A program made the position numbers and the translations under genes. The notes beneath the pieces were generated by a model, which was not told where the DNA came from, searched no databases, and was given only the letters and a program-made list of their open reading frames with translations. 64,000 nt of DNA from Bidens hawaiensis. Taxonomy: Eukaryota; Streptophyta; Magnoliopsida; Asterales; Asteraceae. Position 1 is the stretch's first letter, and every line of letters starts with the position of its first letter. The stretch spans positions 310,001-374,000 of the forward strand of contig JAIQDT010000830.1 of NCBI GenBank assembly GCA_021521415.1, read 5' to 3'. Positions 1-11,589 of the stretch are shown in pieces.

Positions 1-302
1 GATCAAAATTTAAAAACATTAATATCCGGGTATGCAAAAAACCCGCTTCGGGTACGCAAAAAACTCGGGTTTCGGGTATAATAAGAACCGGGTTTTAGGT
101 TTCGTGTATAACTAGAACCGGGTTTCGGGTATTTTTGGTGTTAGATCGGGTATGGTTTCGGGTTCGGGTTTCAGCATTGAAAATCATACCCTTTCCGTAC
201 CCTACGGGTCACGTCAGGTTCAGGTTCGGGTATTAAAAACCCGGGTTAAAAAAAACCCGGTTCCGGGTTTTTTTTCGGGTTCGGGTTTTTTGTGCACCTC
301 TA
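1..302. mobile_element. Right end of a GGGT-rich hAT-like nonautonomous element (cut by window edge)
   Basis: The stretch is built of CGGGTTTCGGGTAT-like motifs. It ends in TGCACCTCTA at 293-302, which resembles the ACACCCCTA end of the better preserved element at 5,856-6,666. The left end lies outside the window, so no target duplication can be tested. The CGGGTT runs are not telomere repeats: the spacing and unit vary. The short ORF across 152-394 is a by-product of these repeats. Confidence 0.45.
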
Positions 303-1417
303 AAAGCAACTCCTCTATTTTATGGGATGGAAGAAATACAGCTTACCCATGGATTTTTTTTACAGGGAAGATAATTAATTATCATGTCACCTGATTCAAA
401 CCAGTGAACTATTTAGACGTCTGGCAGAAACCCTGGAGTGGTTTATGCCTAGAGTAAGGTTGGCAACCCTGGGCTGGTTTCTGCCTAGGGTTTACCACCC
501 AGGCAGGTCAGGTTGGGGTCTTGTTGCCCAGTTTATTTATGTGGTACTAGATGTTGCTTTGGACTACCAGATGCAAAATAAACTGTTATGCTTAACATAT
601 TAAAGTTTCAAACTTTGCAAGATTCTTAAATTTAAGTTTAGTAAAACAGAAACAAACAAAACACCATCTAAACGAAGAAACCTGGTTGGTGCATCATCAA
701 CATAGGCAAAAAAAACGTAACATCATTTAAAAAATCCGCTCACAAACAAGCATTAGTATGACAGATAAACAAAGTGATAGAATTAAAGGAAACAACTTCT
801 TAACTAGCATATTAAACAGTTGATTAACACCTCATCTTGAGAATGTTCTTTATAGCACTTCACTTAATCCCTGTTCAACAAGAAGCATCATTGTATAAGT
901 ATTAAACTGAAACAAACAACGAACAAACTCTACACATCAAAGATTTTTGCCACTTACATTTAGCATCACTCCTCTTCTGCCACACAGGTGGATCGTTTGT
1001 TTCACCTCCTGTCCTGTGTGATGAGGATTGTGTTAGACATATACCATATAAATACGCTTTTCTTTTGGAAAAGTTGCATTCATGTCTGTAATCTAAAAAA
1101 TATGTCGTTTCATTAACAAAAACAAAAACGTGACCTGTTATCCAATTAGATAGCTGAAGACAAACGTCTAACCTAACTAGGAAAGATCCTAGAAAAGGAA
1201 TGGATTTTTTTCTGCCTACCAACATGACAACCAAGTTCCCTTATAAGTTCAACAAATTAGTTTGCAAACAATTAGGGGACTTTCTTTCAGAAACATCCAA
1301 CAATGCAATCTTAAGGATGTTCACAGTCTGCAATCTCATTTTGGAAAACTATGAACTGAGAGAATTCAAAGAAACAAATTCCAGAGCTTTATACAAGACT
1401 TATAAGAAAGAATAAGA
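303..1417. other. Intergenic stretch without recognisable gene
   Basis: I see no coding region here that resembles a known family. Short ORFs on both strands (902-1,234 minus; 1,200-1,415 plus) show no motif. A weak direct duplication with the core GGTTTCTGCCTAGGGT occurs around 430-500. Otherwise the stretch is AT-rich single-copy-looking sequence. Confidence 0.5.
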
Positions 1418-1604
1418 GGCGAGATAATCCAAAAGTGTTTTTGTGACAAACTAGGATAGATGCATAGAGGTCATTACAGCTAGTTATGAAGCATGCAATC
1501 TCTAACAAATACAAAAGCAAATACAAAATATACCCAATAACTAGCTGTAATGACCTCTATGCATCTATCCAAGTTTGACACAAAAACACTTTTGGATTCT
1601 CGCC
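1418..1604. repeat. Near-perfect inverted repeat (about 69-bp arms, 49-nt loop)
   Basis: The left arm 1,418-1,487 and the right arm 1,537-1,604 are reverse complements apart from a 2-nt gap and about two substitutions. A transcript through it would fold into a long hairpin. The left arm is also a copy of the module at 3,786-3,850 that belongs to the exon-like repeat cluster, so the hairpin seems to have arisen by inverted duplication of part of that module. Confidence 0.75.
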
Positions 1605-2502
1605 TTTGTTAACTACATGAAACACAATTAGCACAAATGCATTGAATTATCTATGTCACATGCATAAAGGTACTATATAGATAGAGGTGATTACTGCTGT
1701 AGCTGAAGAAGACCGTGTCGGATGTTTGGGTTTGTGGACATCAGGAGATTCAGGAATTGTTGCTTTAGGTTCATCCCCAAGCGTTGTCTGCATAGAAACA
1801 GAATTCAGTACAAAAACAAATATAAAATATACACAAATATAGCATCAACGCCTTAACATTAGCACACGAAACACGGAACACAATTAGCATATATAATGCA
1901 TGAAGGAATATAGATAACGGGTGATTACAGCTGATTCTGATGAAGGCAGTCTTGAACGCTTTCCTTTTCGTACAGAGGGAGATTCAGGAATTGTTGCTTT
2001 CAGTTCGTCCCCAAGCGTTGTCTGCACAGAAACAGAATTCAGTACAAAAACAAATATAAAATATACACAAATATAGCATCAACATCTAATCACTGGGTCA
2101 CCATCCTTGTTAACAACAAAAAACACAATTAGAGCATACACATTGAATTATATATATGTTCAGATAGGGATATTACGGCTATTGCTGGAAGCATTGGGTT
2201 ATCCACCGTGAGAGATTTAGAAATTGACTGCATATATATAAGAAGCCGTTTTCATAATTTAAAAAAAAAAATCAGTTAAAAAACCGTAAAAAAATTTTTT
2301 TTACAAAATTAATTATTTTTTATTGGAATGTCTTCTGCATGTGTTTAGAAGCAAAATCTCCAAAAAAAAAAAGTTAATGTTAAAACTAAATTTTTACATG
2401 TGAAATCAAGCTTCATATTATTTTTTTATATGTAAAAAACATGGCTCCAGTTCTACACTTTTTTGGAGTTCCCCATCGAACCCTCCCATATATATATATA
2501 TA

Positions 2503-2840
2503 GAAAAGAGATTTTTTGATAACCATGTTGAGTTTTAAGAACTTAAGAACTCAATCCTAGGCAACACATTTAATTGAATGAAATGGAATATGTGGTTAAG
2601 ATTAAATCTGGCAAAAAAGTCAAAGTAAGAGAGAAAATAAAGATATAAGCGGTTAGACTAACTTTTACGTCCGTTACACATGTGTAAAAAGTCGACCCGG
2701 TGCGTAAAAAATTATGTAATTTTTTTAGGTGTCTGTAACTTACATATATTACGCATGTGTAAAAAAATTCGGAAAAAAAAAACCGTTACACTGAGTTCTT
2801 TCGAGTTCTTAAAACTCAAAAGGTTCTCATTTGAAATCTC

Positions 2841-2842
<2 letters not shown>
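2503..2842 (+). mobile_element. MITE flanked by (TA)n, copy A
   Basis: A 340-bp element lies between TA runs. Its imperfect inverted ends contain GAGTTTTAAGAACT on the left and AGTTCTTAAAACTC on the right. A second copy in opposite orientation lies at 51,214-51,554 and is also embedded in TA dinucleotides. It has no coding capacity. The association of both copies with TA runs suggests insertion into TA microsatellites. Confidence 0.7.

Positions 2843-2843
<1 letters not shown>

Positions 2844-2887
<44 letters not shown>
2844..2887. repeat. (TA)n microsatellite
   Basis: About 22 TA units separate the MITE at 2,503-2,842 from the element at 2,888-3,602. It serves as the flank for both. Confidence 0.9.
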
Positions 2888-2891
<4 letters not shown>

Positions 2892-3598
2892 TAGGTTATA
2901 ATAAGAAGTATACTTTTTGTAGGAAGGATAAGAAGTAATCTTGTCCATTGATTTTAAATATGGAGGGTTGAGATTAGTTTAGGAGGAAATCAAGTGTGAA
3001 CACAAGGTAAATAACATAAAAGGAATAACACATTTGTTAACTTTCTCTCTCTACATGCAAGGCACATGCCAAATTCCCTCATCATTTTAAAACGTCCATA
3101 ACTTTTTTTTACGATGTTTTTATTGAAAAACAAATTCACCATAATAACGAGTGTCTTTTTATCTTTTATATGAGTACCATATTGTAATATAAAAATTAAA
3201 AAAAAATTAATGAATTTTCTACAAATTGTGTTTTACCGAATTGTGTTTTACAAAATTGTATTATACAATTGTATTTTTCATTGTGTTTTTTCCATTATGT
3301 TATTTACATTGTGTCATACAATTGTGTTTTTATCATTGTGTTTTTTTTTCATAGTGTATTTTTCCATTGTGTTTTTTTCATAGTGTTTTTCATTGTATTT
3401 TTTCGGACTTTTCCGCCGAGGCGGTGGGCGGTGGGCGGTGGAGTGGTGGTGGTTGTAAGACATGAGTGAAGATGTAATTGGGTTTTATGTAAGTGGATTT
3501 TTGAAATTAATTTAAATGGGTTTTGATATTAAAGTGTTAGACTAAAATACCATCCTTCCTAGCCTTCTTAGAAAAATCAAACTTCTTATTTGAACCTA

Positions 3599-3602
<4 letters not shown>
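2888..3602. mobile_element. Second (TA)n-flanked nonautonomous element with GGGTTAGGTT ends
   Basis: The element starts GGGTTAGGTTATAATAAGAA and ends in the near inverted complement (TTCTTATTTGAACCTAACCC at 3,583-3,602), giving terminal inverted repeats of about 30 bp with mismatches. It is 715 bp long with no credible ORF. The inside is rich in CATTGTGTTTTT-like repeats (about 3,240-3,400). It sits between two TA runs. Confidence 0.7.

Positions 3603-3603
<1 letters not shown>

Positions 3604-3649
<46 letters not shown>
3604..3649. repeat. (TA)n microsatellite
   Basis: About 23 TA units follow the element at 2,888-3,602, then a short GA run. Confidence 0.9.
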
Positions 3650-3651
<2 letters not shown>

Positions 3652-5137
3652 AGAGAGAGAGAGAGTGGTGATAACAGTTGTTAAATTAGTCAACTTCAAA
3701 GCCTTTGATTCTTTGTACAAAGAGCTGCATAAATAAAAAGGTAAAGGGTTATTCTAAATCAGTTTCTGATAACGACATTCTTTTGTGTCAAACTAGGATA
3801 GATGCATAAAGGTGATTACAGCTGATTACGAAGCATGCAATCTCTAACGCATACAAAAAAAAATATATAAATATACCTAAATATATCAGCAAACAACTTA
3901 TGACATATACCTGACAGAGCTTGATCACTGCATCCTTGATGACTATAAACTTAAAAGTATCATCATCCTTGTTAACCACACAATTAGCACAAATACATTG
4001 GATTATCTATGCCACATGCATAAAGGTATTAAACAGATAGAGATGATTACAGCTGTAGCTGAAGAACTTGGTTTGTGGACAGGTGAACAAGATTCAGGAA
4101 TTGTTGCTTTTGGTTCATCCCCAAGCGTTGTCTGCATAGAAACAGAATTCAGTACAAAAACAAATATAAAAAAATATACACAAATATAGCATCATCTTAT
4201 CACTCGGGTCACCATCCTTGCTAACAACAAAAAACACAATTAGAACATACGCATTGAATTATATATATATCTTCAGATAGAGATAGAGGTGATTACATTT
4301 ATTGCTGGAATTGGGTTGTTCGCCATGAGAGATTTAGAAATTGACTAGTAAAGGGTTGTTCTTAATGAGTTTCGAATGAACAATATTCTTTTGTGTCTAG
4401 CTAGGATAGATGCATAAAGATGATTATAGCTAATTATGACAAAAGCAAATATAAAATATACCCAAATATATCATCAAACACCTGATCGCATATACTTGCC
4501 GGATTTGGTCATTGGGGTCTCCATCCTTGTTATCATCATCATCATCATCATCATCATCCATGTTAACCACACAACACAATTAGCGCATATACATTGGATA
4601 TATATATATACTAATCATCTCTATTATATATATTGTACGTCATGATAGCCTACGAGAAACACAGGACCATATAACCTGATACTCTGAGCAAAATAGCATC
4701 CTTCTGAAGAGAAACTAATACCTTAAACAATATGTCAAGTGCATAGTTGAGATCTTGGTTGAGAAGTTCATCATGGATGACCTGTGACTGCGATTAAAAT
4801 ATTAAGTAAGACATCCTAGCAGAACAAGCATTTTGCGTTACTTATATGGATTTATTTACATACCTCCTTTCCTTTACTCCTAGCTACCGAACTCGAGGTC
4901 TTATGCATGGGGAATTCAAGGACCTGCGGTTAGATTATTAAGTGTACAACAAGACGGAAGAAGCACCAGTGGAATGAATGATACGATTTAAATACCAGGT
5001 CAACTGTTACCAGATTCCCATTACTTCTTTCGGATAACGTACCTGTGTGTGCGTAGGAAACGAGGTCCGACGGCGATGCTATTCTCTCCAGGATGGAGAA
5101 GGATGAAATAACCTAGAGTGCCCCGTTTCTTTTATGA

Positions 5138-7150
5138 CTAGCTTTTAGCCCGCTTATTACGCGGATATTAAAAATTGTTGCAAATAACGGTAAAGAAATT
5201 ACCGAAAAGGCACAATGTTCGGTGTGTATTAGACATATTCATATGATAACAAAGAAATCCTTTTTTGGTTTTTGGTTTAATTTTGGTTTAGGGTTTAGTT
5301 CTTTTAAATTGGATTAATCACAAGTAAAGGTTATCGGCCGATAATAATCTCAACTGAGTTTATTCATACTGGTGTCTCCAATTTTAAAAAAAATCTACTC
5401 TTAATGGTTATCTATTAAGAGAAAACTTAACGGCATTAAAAATATGCCTCAACAAAGTACTTGACATGAGCAAAATCATATATGTTTGGTGGTTGTTCAA
5501 TATGTGCAAAAGCTACGGAGAAAGGTTGTGAATAGGGATGAGTTCGGTATCGACCGAATTTGTGAATGCTCTAAGATTAGAAGTTGTAAAATGGTTGTTT
5601 AGCTCGTATAATACATGAGATGATCCGAATAATAAAAATACAATAAAGATAAAAAAAATAAATGAAATAGGTGCATAATTATGTGAAAAAATGTGTTTTA
5701 TATATATACTTTTGCCTATACTATATGAATATAGAAGCTTTGCAATTACAATTTTCAAATTTGAAAAAAGTCTTATTGTCAATTAATAGTTTTTCCATCT
5801 TTATCCACTATTAATAGTTAAGGGTCTCCTCTACTCATTACTGTTGATAATGTAATAGGGCTGTCATATTTACCCGAACCCCAACCCGATAAAACCCAAA
5901 CCCAATCTAATCCGACCCGAAAAACCCGAACCGAAGTAATTCGGGTTGGTTCTTGGGTCTGATTTCTAGGCTTAGGGTCAACCCGAATAAACTATTTGTT
6001 TAAAAACATGATATTATTATTAGGTATGTATACCATATATGGAATACTCTACACATTCCACTTGTTCTTATGCTACATATTATGGTTGATCGACTATTTA
6101 TTATTTATATTAAGTTTTACACCAATCGACTCGTATCCTCCTTCCGATCAAAAAACCTAAAACATTAGTTTGAAATTCAGATCAGAGTATAACACCGTTA
6201 AGTCTTTTTTTAACAGGGGACCATTGAAAGCCAACTTTTTTAAATTTGGGACCGCCAATGGTTATAAAATGAATATGGATTATTATCGGTCAGTAATATT
6301 CAATAGAGATTATTATAATCTAATTAGCCTATATATTTTCTAATAACAATAGTAATAGAAGAAAATGTTGCTTTATCGGGTTATGTTTATTTAAAATTTG
6401 ATTATTTACGTAACGACTAAAGAAGAATATATTGCTTTTAGTTTTCACATTGTAGATTTTCTTTACTTCTTTATTTTCTTTTCGTTTTCTTAGATACCTG
6501 AAACCCGATTAACTCAACCCAAAAATAACACGAACACAAATAACCCGAACCAGAAAACCATGAGAGATTTGGGTTAGGTTTCTAGTATAAAGTTAAAACT
6601 TTAAAACCCAAAAAAACCGACCCGAGAAACCCGAAACCCAGAAAACAAACCCGAAGAACACCCCTAAAATGCAATATGCAGTTGTCCATAGGAAACCTGG
6701 ACACCTAAGAAACAAACCCTAAAAAGGGGTCCCTATCTCCGATACCACTCCGATGATTTCATATATGTTTTGGCATTCTCAATACGACATTCTTTTCCCC
6801 GCATCGTCATTCCATTACATCACCAACAACTATAAAATTCCTCAGCAGTGAAAATTGGTGGTCTACTTTGAGCGATGGGAAAGAAAAAAAAAATTAAGAT
6901 CATCTGTTTGTGAGTTTAGAAGAAGGGATACAGAGAGAATAGACAATTAGATGGAATTGGAGAATAAAGAGGGGCAGAAGCTGAAAAGGTCAGGTTGATA
7001 TGTTATGAACCAGGCATCTAGGGTTTTGGGATCCGCGGGTCAAAAACGGACTAAATCAATGAGAGTTCCATATACAAATGAAGAAATCTAGTGACTCCAT
7101 AAGGGGCAGGGAATGACCAGAGAGCGACATGTAACCATATATATACCCTT
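5138..7150 (-). mobile_element. Helitron-like element, 3' end at 5,138 (right limit approximate)
   Basis: On the minus strand the sequence ends with a short GC-rich hairpin (CCGC/GCGG stem, 5,149-5,164), about 8 nt, then CTAG, with host T next. That is the signature of a Helitron 3' end inserted between A and T. At about 7,045-7,140 a segment matches the inner end of the Helitron-like arms at 51.6-53.6 kb (AAATCAATGAGAG, then AAATCT-GTG-CT), in the matching orientation. That suggests one nonautonomous element of about 2 kb. I could not place its 5' TC terminus. No Rep/helicase is encoded. A hAT-like element sits inside. Confidence 0.45.
5856..6666. mobile_element. hAT-like nonautonomous element, 811 bp
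   Basis: The ends are TAGGGCTGT on the left and ACACCCCTA on the right, imperfect inverted repeats. The flanking 8-mers TAATGTAA (5,848-5,855) and AAATGCAA (6,667-6,674) match at 6 of 8 positions, the size expected of a hAT target duplication. Subterminal zones are rich in ACCCGAA and GGGTTGGTT motifs. No transposase ORF is present. It lies inside the Helitron-like element. Confidence 0.6.
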
Positions 7151-8756
7151 GCAAAATAGTTAAAATATCATATATATATATATACACACACCCTTACAAA
7201 ATAGTTAAAATATCATACATACCCAATTTGTTAACTAATATTAAATAAATGATCATTTTACCCTTATTTTTCAAAAATATTAAATTTCATATTGGCTCAT
7301 TTTTTAACGAATATACCACTCTATCCCTTTTCATTACATGATGTGTTTATGCATTATGTTATTTTTTTAATTTTAATCGACATTTCTCATCTTTGATGAC
7401 AATCGAATCGTCCCTCGTCACTTCTTTAAAATTGTAGACCTATCGAAGGTTTTATCGCATCGAATAGTTTGCACTCGAAACCCTTATCACATCTAATCAA
7501 ACCAGGGTAACATGATCATCTATTAAATTGTTTTTAACGAATTGGATATATATGAGATATTTTTAGTTTTGTGAGAGTATATATAATATTTTTTATATTT
7601 CTAAGGATATATATGAAATTAATTCTAAAATCGACTGTCATTATAGAAAGTTAAATGAACATAGATTTGTTTTCATAGCATGAGCTCTAATTTCTTGATT
7701 CACCCATATACGCATTACTAGGATACCCGCAACACAATCAAAATGAAAGTTGTTTTGTCTTTCTTGTAATAAGCATTAAAATACAAATATAATTAATAAT
7801 AAACTTATGATGAGATGTCAATATGCTACGGGGATTCAAAAAATTTAGACAAATTATGAAATAAAATAAAAACATGATGCCTGAAAACAAGCTTTCGAAT
7901 AAACATCTTTATATCTTTATGAGTTTGTTTGCAATGAAAATCAAATACATTAATTTAATAAGTCACATGAAATTGTAAAGTATTCTAAGACAACCTTGAG
8001 CAATTCTTAAAGATTAGTGTGGTAAAAGCAAAATACCAACTTTGAAATACCGATATTAAAGATGGGTTATCTTGTCCCTGCATAGATAAGTACACTTATA
8101 CCAAGCGAACCATATTTAGAAACATTAGATCAATCTTTAGCAATAACCCGGGAGCCCAGTCAAATTTAATAGTGATTATAAGTGACACTAGATGACCAAC
8201 AATAATCATGAGGCAGATGATGCATACTTTATGAGCTCATTATGTTTCAGATGTTTATATGCGAAAGCCAATAACACACTTTTTGTGGGTGCACTCTAAT
8301 TTTAAAAAAAATAGCACAATAACTCAAAATGTGTACCAACTGCAATGATGTAAAAAATAAAAAGAAAACTTCGATTATTTCTTTGTACGATCCACTGCAT
8401 TAGAAAAAATTGTTACTAAAGGTAACATTATTGTTATCATATGGTCAACATAATAAGATTGAGGGAAAACTCACTAACCTAAATAAATAATTGCTAGTTT
8501 TACATAAAAAGCTAACCAGCAATTCATCTTAAATTTGTTATTTGTTTGCTCAAGCATTCTGATAAAACAAAACTAAATTACACATATCATCTATATCTAT
8601 ATACTATATATAATATACCACTTAAAGGTAAATTAAAACGTTTGAATTAAGAGATTTACAAGTAATAAAAATGAGTGATCCCTTCTGTAAAAATTATTTA
8701 TGTTAAAACTAACCACCTTACATCCAATTCTCGTCATCTACTTCAAAGGCCTAAAA
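7151..8756. other. AT-rich intergenic sequence, nothing recognised
   Basis: No gene-like ORF or known repeat was recognised. A direct duplication with the core CAAAATAGTTAAAATATCAT occurs at about 7,153 and 7,196, separated by a TA run. Confidence 0.5.
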
Positions 8757-9582
8757 GATGAAACTTATTGCTTCTGGATTAGGATGCAGATAATAGTCAA
8801 TCACAAGCAAAGGGATGCCTGGCAGTACAAAACCAGACATAGGTGTTGGTTTGGCATCTGACTTACTACCAGTACAGTGCCAAACCCGACCATAAACTGA
8901 ACTCAAAAGTAATATAATATAATATAATATAATATAATATAATATAATATAATATAATATTAATACAAAAAACAATCTATAAGTAAATAGATCAAAACTG
9001 GCACCTCACTATCTTGAAGGATACATTAACATGTCTTCACAACAAGCTAAAAAGACTACATGCGCTAAGGTTGACCTTTTAGCACAAATCTTGCCATTGA
9101 CTTTTAACAGTTTGACTGCACCTTTGCAACCAGAATTTCACGTGAAGTAATTGATGCATCTTCTTTCTATGCAAAACAAAATATTCATATTGATAATAGT
9201 TAACTAATTGTGTTAAAGAATAATCAAAGATGAAAACAAATACCTATGACTTTATGTCTCAAGCTACACAATGATTTACTGACGGATTTATCACTATATC
9301 ATTTTGCTCAATTCCATGTTCCATTAGAATATAAAATTTCTGTAACAAATATCAAAATCAGATAATATGACACACCAAAAAGCCTCCTTATTTAACAAAA
9401 ATTGAATATGTCTCTACTAATTACATTCTTTAAAACAATTTGGACACGAATAGTATCATATTGCTATTACTTGATACCAAATGATCACTAATCTGCACAC
9501 CAACACCGGTCGCTTCCACATAAGCATCAAAATCTTTCTTACACGAGTCGGGCCTTCTGATATTGCGATTCACATCCACCTG
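8757..9582 (-). pseudogene. Group of unassigned exon-like ORFs
   Basis: On the minus strand there are four open segments next to plausible acceptors. One is near 9,582-9,470, with residues VDVNRNIRRPDSCKKDFDAY. One is near 9,340-9,262, with FYILMEHGIEQNDIVINPS. One is near 9,140-9,055. The last is about 8,905-8,757, ending at a stop near 8,757, with YGRVWHCTG and GIPLLVIDYYLHPNPEA. The composition looks protein-like rather than random, but I do not recognise the family and cannot connect the segments into one reading frame with confidence. They may be remains of a captured or decayed host gene. Confidence 0.25.
8911..8960. repeat. (AATAT)n pentanucleotide microsatellite
   Basis: Ten units of AATAT run without interruption just upstream (minus strand) of the exon-like ORF at 8,757-8,905. 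Confidence 0.9.
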
Positions 9583-9989
9583 TTTTCTTGATTACAATAA
9601 CAAATTGTCTTTCAATTTGTGGCTATTCGTTATTTTGAAGTGATAATTTTTGTAAGCTAGTTCTTGGAATAAACCTATTTTTATACTAACATCAGAATTT
9701 TCATAAGGAATTCGTGTTCGTGTTCATCTGATGAGACAAAATTATAAACCACAAAAAAATCTTACAATAAATCACAGCGAAACATTAATAAACTCTAATA
9801 ACTAAGGTTAACTAAGAAACAAAATGATCAATAGATTATTTCTGCATTATTACTATGAACAAATCAAATAGAATGAACATGATTGAAAAATAAATAAACA
9901 GTTGGTTACAATAGATATGAATAATATTTGATCATATCTTGAATATTGAACCTATGATTCTTTTATAAACTGGTTTGTTGTAAAACCTA

Positions 9990-10609
9990 AGTAAACAAGG
10001 AACTCCTCGGTCCGATTCTTCACTTAAACAGAGCGAAGGTTCTCCAACAAAGTAGCATCAAGAACCTCAACCTTAGGCTCAGCATGATTCAAAGCAAGTT
10101 CATGTTTCCTCCAAATAGGGGAAAAGGGCAAAATGGATTCCGAAACAAAGAAGAACTTATCTTTCCACGGGGAAGTGAGCCCAACCGTACTTGAAATCAA
10201 TCCCGCTTCACAACAGGTCTTCTCAATGGTAAACTAGTTTCCATTCTTGGTCAACTGAAAAAACCTCCGGTACATCAAATGGTCAGGATCATACCCAAGA
10301 GAACGGATACTACCTCAAAATGTAGTATCCGCGCAACCCCAACAGGGGTTAATTGACCAAGAGAAACGTTGTGGTGCTTCAAAACGCTCACGAAAACTTA
10401 GTAAAATGGTACCGAAGGTTACATTGTTCAAAATAACGAGTGTAAATAGGGATTTTGCCATGAGGAAAACCATGCACTAGAGTAGAAAATTTGGGCAATT
10501 CCGGCTGAAGATCAGCCCCAATCCCACAATCGGAACAAAACCGGTCAAGTTCCGGCTGGGTGAATTTTAAAAATTGAGTCGCCATATCACCCTTAGAACC
10601 CATAATCAT
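9990..10609 (-). pseudogene. Decayed transposon-derived gene ('putative gypsy type transposon' N-terminal domain)
   Basis: Read from 10,609 leftwards, the first 73 codons contain ELDRFCSDCGIG, then FPHGKIPIYTRYFEQCN. Downstream pieces contain LHFEVVSVLLG, YRRFFQLTKNGN and SPWKDKFFFVSESILPF. This order is what I know from plant retrotransposon-associated genes of the Pfam Transposase_28 type. The frame is broken: a stop at about 10,388, a further frameshift around 10,280-10,300, and a TAG at 10,234-10,236 where the family normally has Trp. It is a remnant just outside the Athila-like element. Confidence 0.6.
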
Positions 10610-11035
10610 AGAAAGCGAAGAAATAAAAACAGCTTCTATCTTGATAAAGGGGGAAAAACAAAAACAAAACCGCCGAAAGGGAAGTATAACCGGTGATAAT
10701 CAAGCGAAGTTAAAGGGAATAATGAGAATGGTGGTTCTCTAGGTTTATAAAGGGATTTTTTTGAATTTCAAATCCCTAATAATCTGGACAAGTGGAAGGT
10801 TAGAATTAACATAGCTCTAGCCATGTTAGTCGGCTGCATAATGGGCTTTTGACACAAAGGTCAAATCAATTAGACAAAGCATGCAGCATCCGTCATGTTA
10901 GTAAATCACAATAATACCTAACAGTTTCTAAGAAAGAATATTCAAGCTCTCATCCTTAGAATAAAACATGAAGTCTTATCCCATGAGTTTCCAGCTTCCA
11001 AAACCAAAAAAAACATAACGAAATGAAAACGTGAA

Positions 11036-11589
11036 TGATGTGCTTCAAGTAGTTTAATATTATTAACTTAAATTACGCTAATCTAGCCACTAAGTAATAA
11101 ATTCTAGACTTTTAAACTTAACTAAACTACTAGCCGGCAAGTGAACCGGTCAACTCTAGTACAGCTAAGTAAGTCCGGATATCGAACCCACGAGACTCTC
11201 TAAATTACGTTTATTAGCTAATTAGACTCGAAAACACGACTTATTAGTTATATTTGTTTGGGGGGTTTTATTTAAAATACTAATTAAATACTGTAATTAA
11301 AAACTAATTAAGAAAATAAGTAATTTAAACTAAAGCAAAAGTTTGTTATGAAAATAAGATGATGATAAAAAAAAACTACCTAGGCTAGAATCCCCTAAAT
11401 TTCAGTAATGAATTGACTCGGGAAAATATTTAGTTATGGATTGGTATCGTAAATTAGATACTTAAAAGAAAACCCGAACAGGACCCCTGACCCTTCTCAA
11501 GAGACACCTATGGATTTCTCACAAGTTTTAACGCACACCAGTATTGAAAATCAAGTTCCCTTACGGTTACCTAATTATTTATGACTTAA
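11036..11589 (-). repeat. Truncated 3' LTR of the Athila-like element
   Basis: This stretch aligns with 33,863-34,407 of the intact 5' LTR, both opening TGATGTGCTT. It then jumps directly into internal 3' sequence that matches 61,686 onward. About 1 kb of LTR is missing. The break point falls in ACTTA, which occurs at both original sites (LTR ...ATGACTTA and the internal ...CCACACTTA), so the deletion was probably mediated by microhomology. Confidence 0.75.

Larger units (their letters stand above)
1695..5043 (-). pseudogene. Cluster of exon-like units with a triplicated exon; gene not recognised
   Basis: Read on the minus strand, several short open segments are bounded by good splice signals. 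Three are copies of one exon. They span 4,131-4,051 (81 bp), 2,021-1,929 (93 bp) and 1,787-1,695 (93 bp). Each follows a GCAG acceptor, begins with residues TTLGDE and KATIPES, and ends at a GTAATC donor in phase 0. Other candidates are 3,967-3,911 (57 bp, residues DDDTFKFIVIKDAVIKLCQ), a 30-bp unit near 4,525-4,496 (DGDPNDQIRQ), one near 4,783-4,718 (VIHDELLNQDLNYALDILFK) and a 60-bp unit ending at a GTATGT donor near 4,865. A final segment ends at 5,043. I do not recognise the protein. Further copies of the downstream module (around 2,100 and 4,210) are degenerate. This could be a decayed or Helitron-shuffled gene, or a real gene with duplicated exons. MITEs at 2,503-3,602 interrupt it. Confidence 0.35.

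Noticed and set aside
1..302. Telomere-like CGGGTT runs
   Set aside because: Spacing and unit vary, plant telomeres are TTTAGGG, and the ends fit a hAT-like element.
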